DNA from: an uncultured Erysipelotrichaceae bacterium
GTDB taxonomy: Bacteria; Bacillota_I; Bacilli_A; Erysipelotrichales; Erysipelotrichaceae
Length of the DNA stretch: 5,899 bases
Direction: 5' to 3'
NCBI GenBank assembly: GCA_905201565.1
Contig: CAJKOS010000118.1
Span: forward strand, 1-5,899
This document shows, piece by piece, positions 5,758-5,899 of this stretch (position 1 is the stretch's first letter; each line of letters begins with the position of its first letter). The notes beneath the pieces were generated by a model. That model did not search any database. It saw only the letters and a list, made by a program, of their open reading frames with translations, and was not told where the DNA came from. Both the position numbers and the translations under genes were made by a program.

Positions 5758-5833
5758 TGGTGGTCCCAGGCAGAATCGAACTGCCGACACCGGCATTTTC
5801 AGTGCCGTGCTCTACCGACTGAGCTACAGGACC
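5758..5833 (-). tRNA. tRNA-Phe(GAA)
   Basis: A complete 76 nt cloverleaf. The acceptor GGTCCTG pairs with TGGGACC using two wobbles (T6-G67, G7-T66), then discriminator A and an encoded CCA. The D arm begins with GCTCAGTCGGTAGAGC. The anticodon stem CGGCA/TGCCG closes the loop CTGAAAA, placing GAA at 34-36, and the T arm is GGCAG-TTCGATT-CTGCC with perfect pairing. It starts 2 nt after the end of the upstream tRNA, so the two are processed from one transcript. Confidence 0.97.
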
Positions 5834-5835
5834 AA

Positions 5836-5899
<64 letters not shown>

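Noticed and set aside
5457..5822. Plus-strand open frame ending in a GRIELPTPAFSVPCSTD-like tail
   Set aside because: The tail is the antisense of tRNA-Phe, a familiar artefact in automatic annotation, and the rest is antisense to the GNAT gene.

Overview
The window reads as a chromosomal segment of a low-to-mid GC Gram-positive bacterium (Bacillota), possibly from the Erysipelotrichia or a related class. The pointers are purine-rich Shine-Dalgarno (SD) sites, intrinsic terminators with U-tracts, tRNAs with encoded CCA, and a two-gene heterodimeric drug-type ABC exporter of the kind common in that phylum. The class-level guess is weak; the phylum is reasonably secure.

Every convincing gene lies on the minus strand, so the biological order runs from high to low coordinates. 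The right edge holds the end of a tRNA run: initiator tRNA-fMet(CAU), cut by the window edge, then a complete tRNA-Phe(GAA) two bases later. A strong intrinsic terminator follows. Only about 20 bp after that comes an ElaA-like GNAT acetyltransferase. After a 59-68 bp gap (depending on the start used) come two ABC half-transporters whose stop and start codons overlap. They form a classic asymmetric pair: the first has a canonical signature but Asp in place of the catalytic Glu, and the second has the catalytic Glu but a degenerate signature. The dimer should therefore carry one canonical and one degenerate ATP site.

The second half-transporter stops inside a terminator stem. A consensus TATAAT sits right after that terminator's U-tract, only 6 nt before the next ATG, which has no SD. 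This suggests a leaderless (or read-through) transcription unit of two genes sharing an ATGA overlap: a degenerate PfkB-family carbohydrate-kinase-like protein and a small HAD-fold protein resembling the HAD domain of the 'Swiss Army Knife' RNA-repair group. The HAD gene ends inside a long hairpin that can act as a terminator in both directions, and the leftmost 57 bp cannot be assigned.

In short there are three functional blocks: translation RNAs, membrane export with an acetyltransferase, and a putative kinase/phosphatase pair of unknown substrate. Nothing in the window is a CRISPR array, an insertion sequence or a phage element. The points most worth a second look are the PfkB-like/HAD pair and its unusual expression signals, the lack of promoter space in front of the GNAT gene, and two adjacent U-U oppositions in the T stem of the initiator tRNA.
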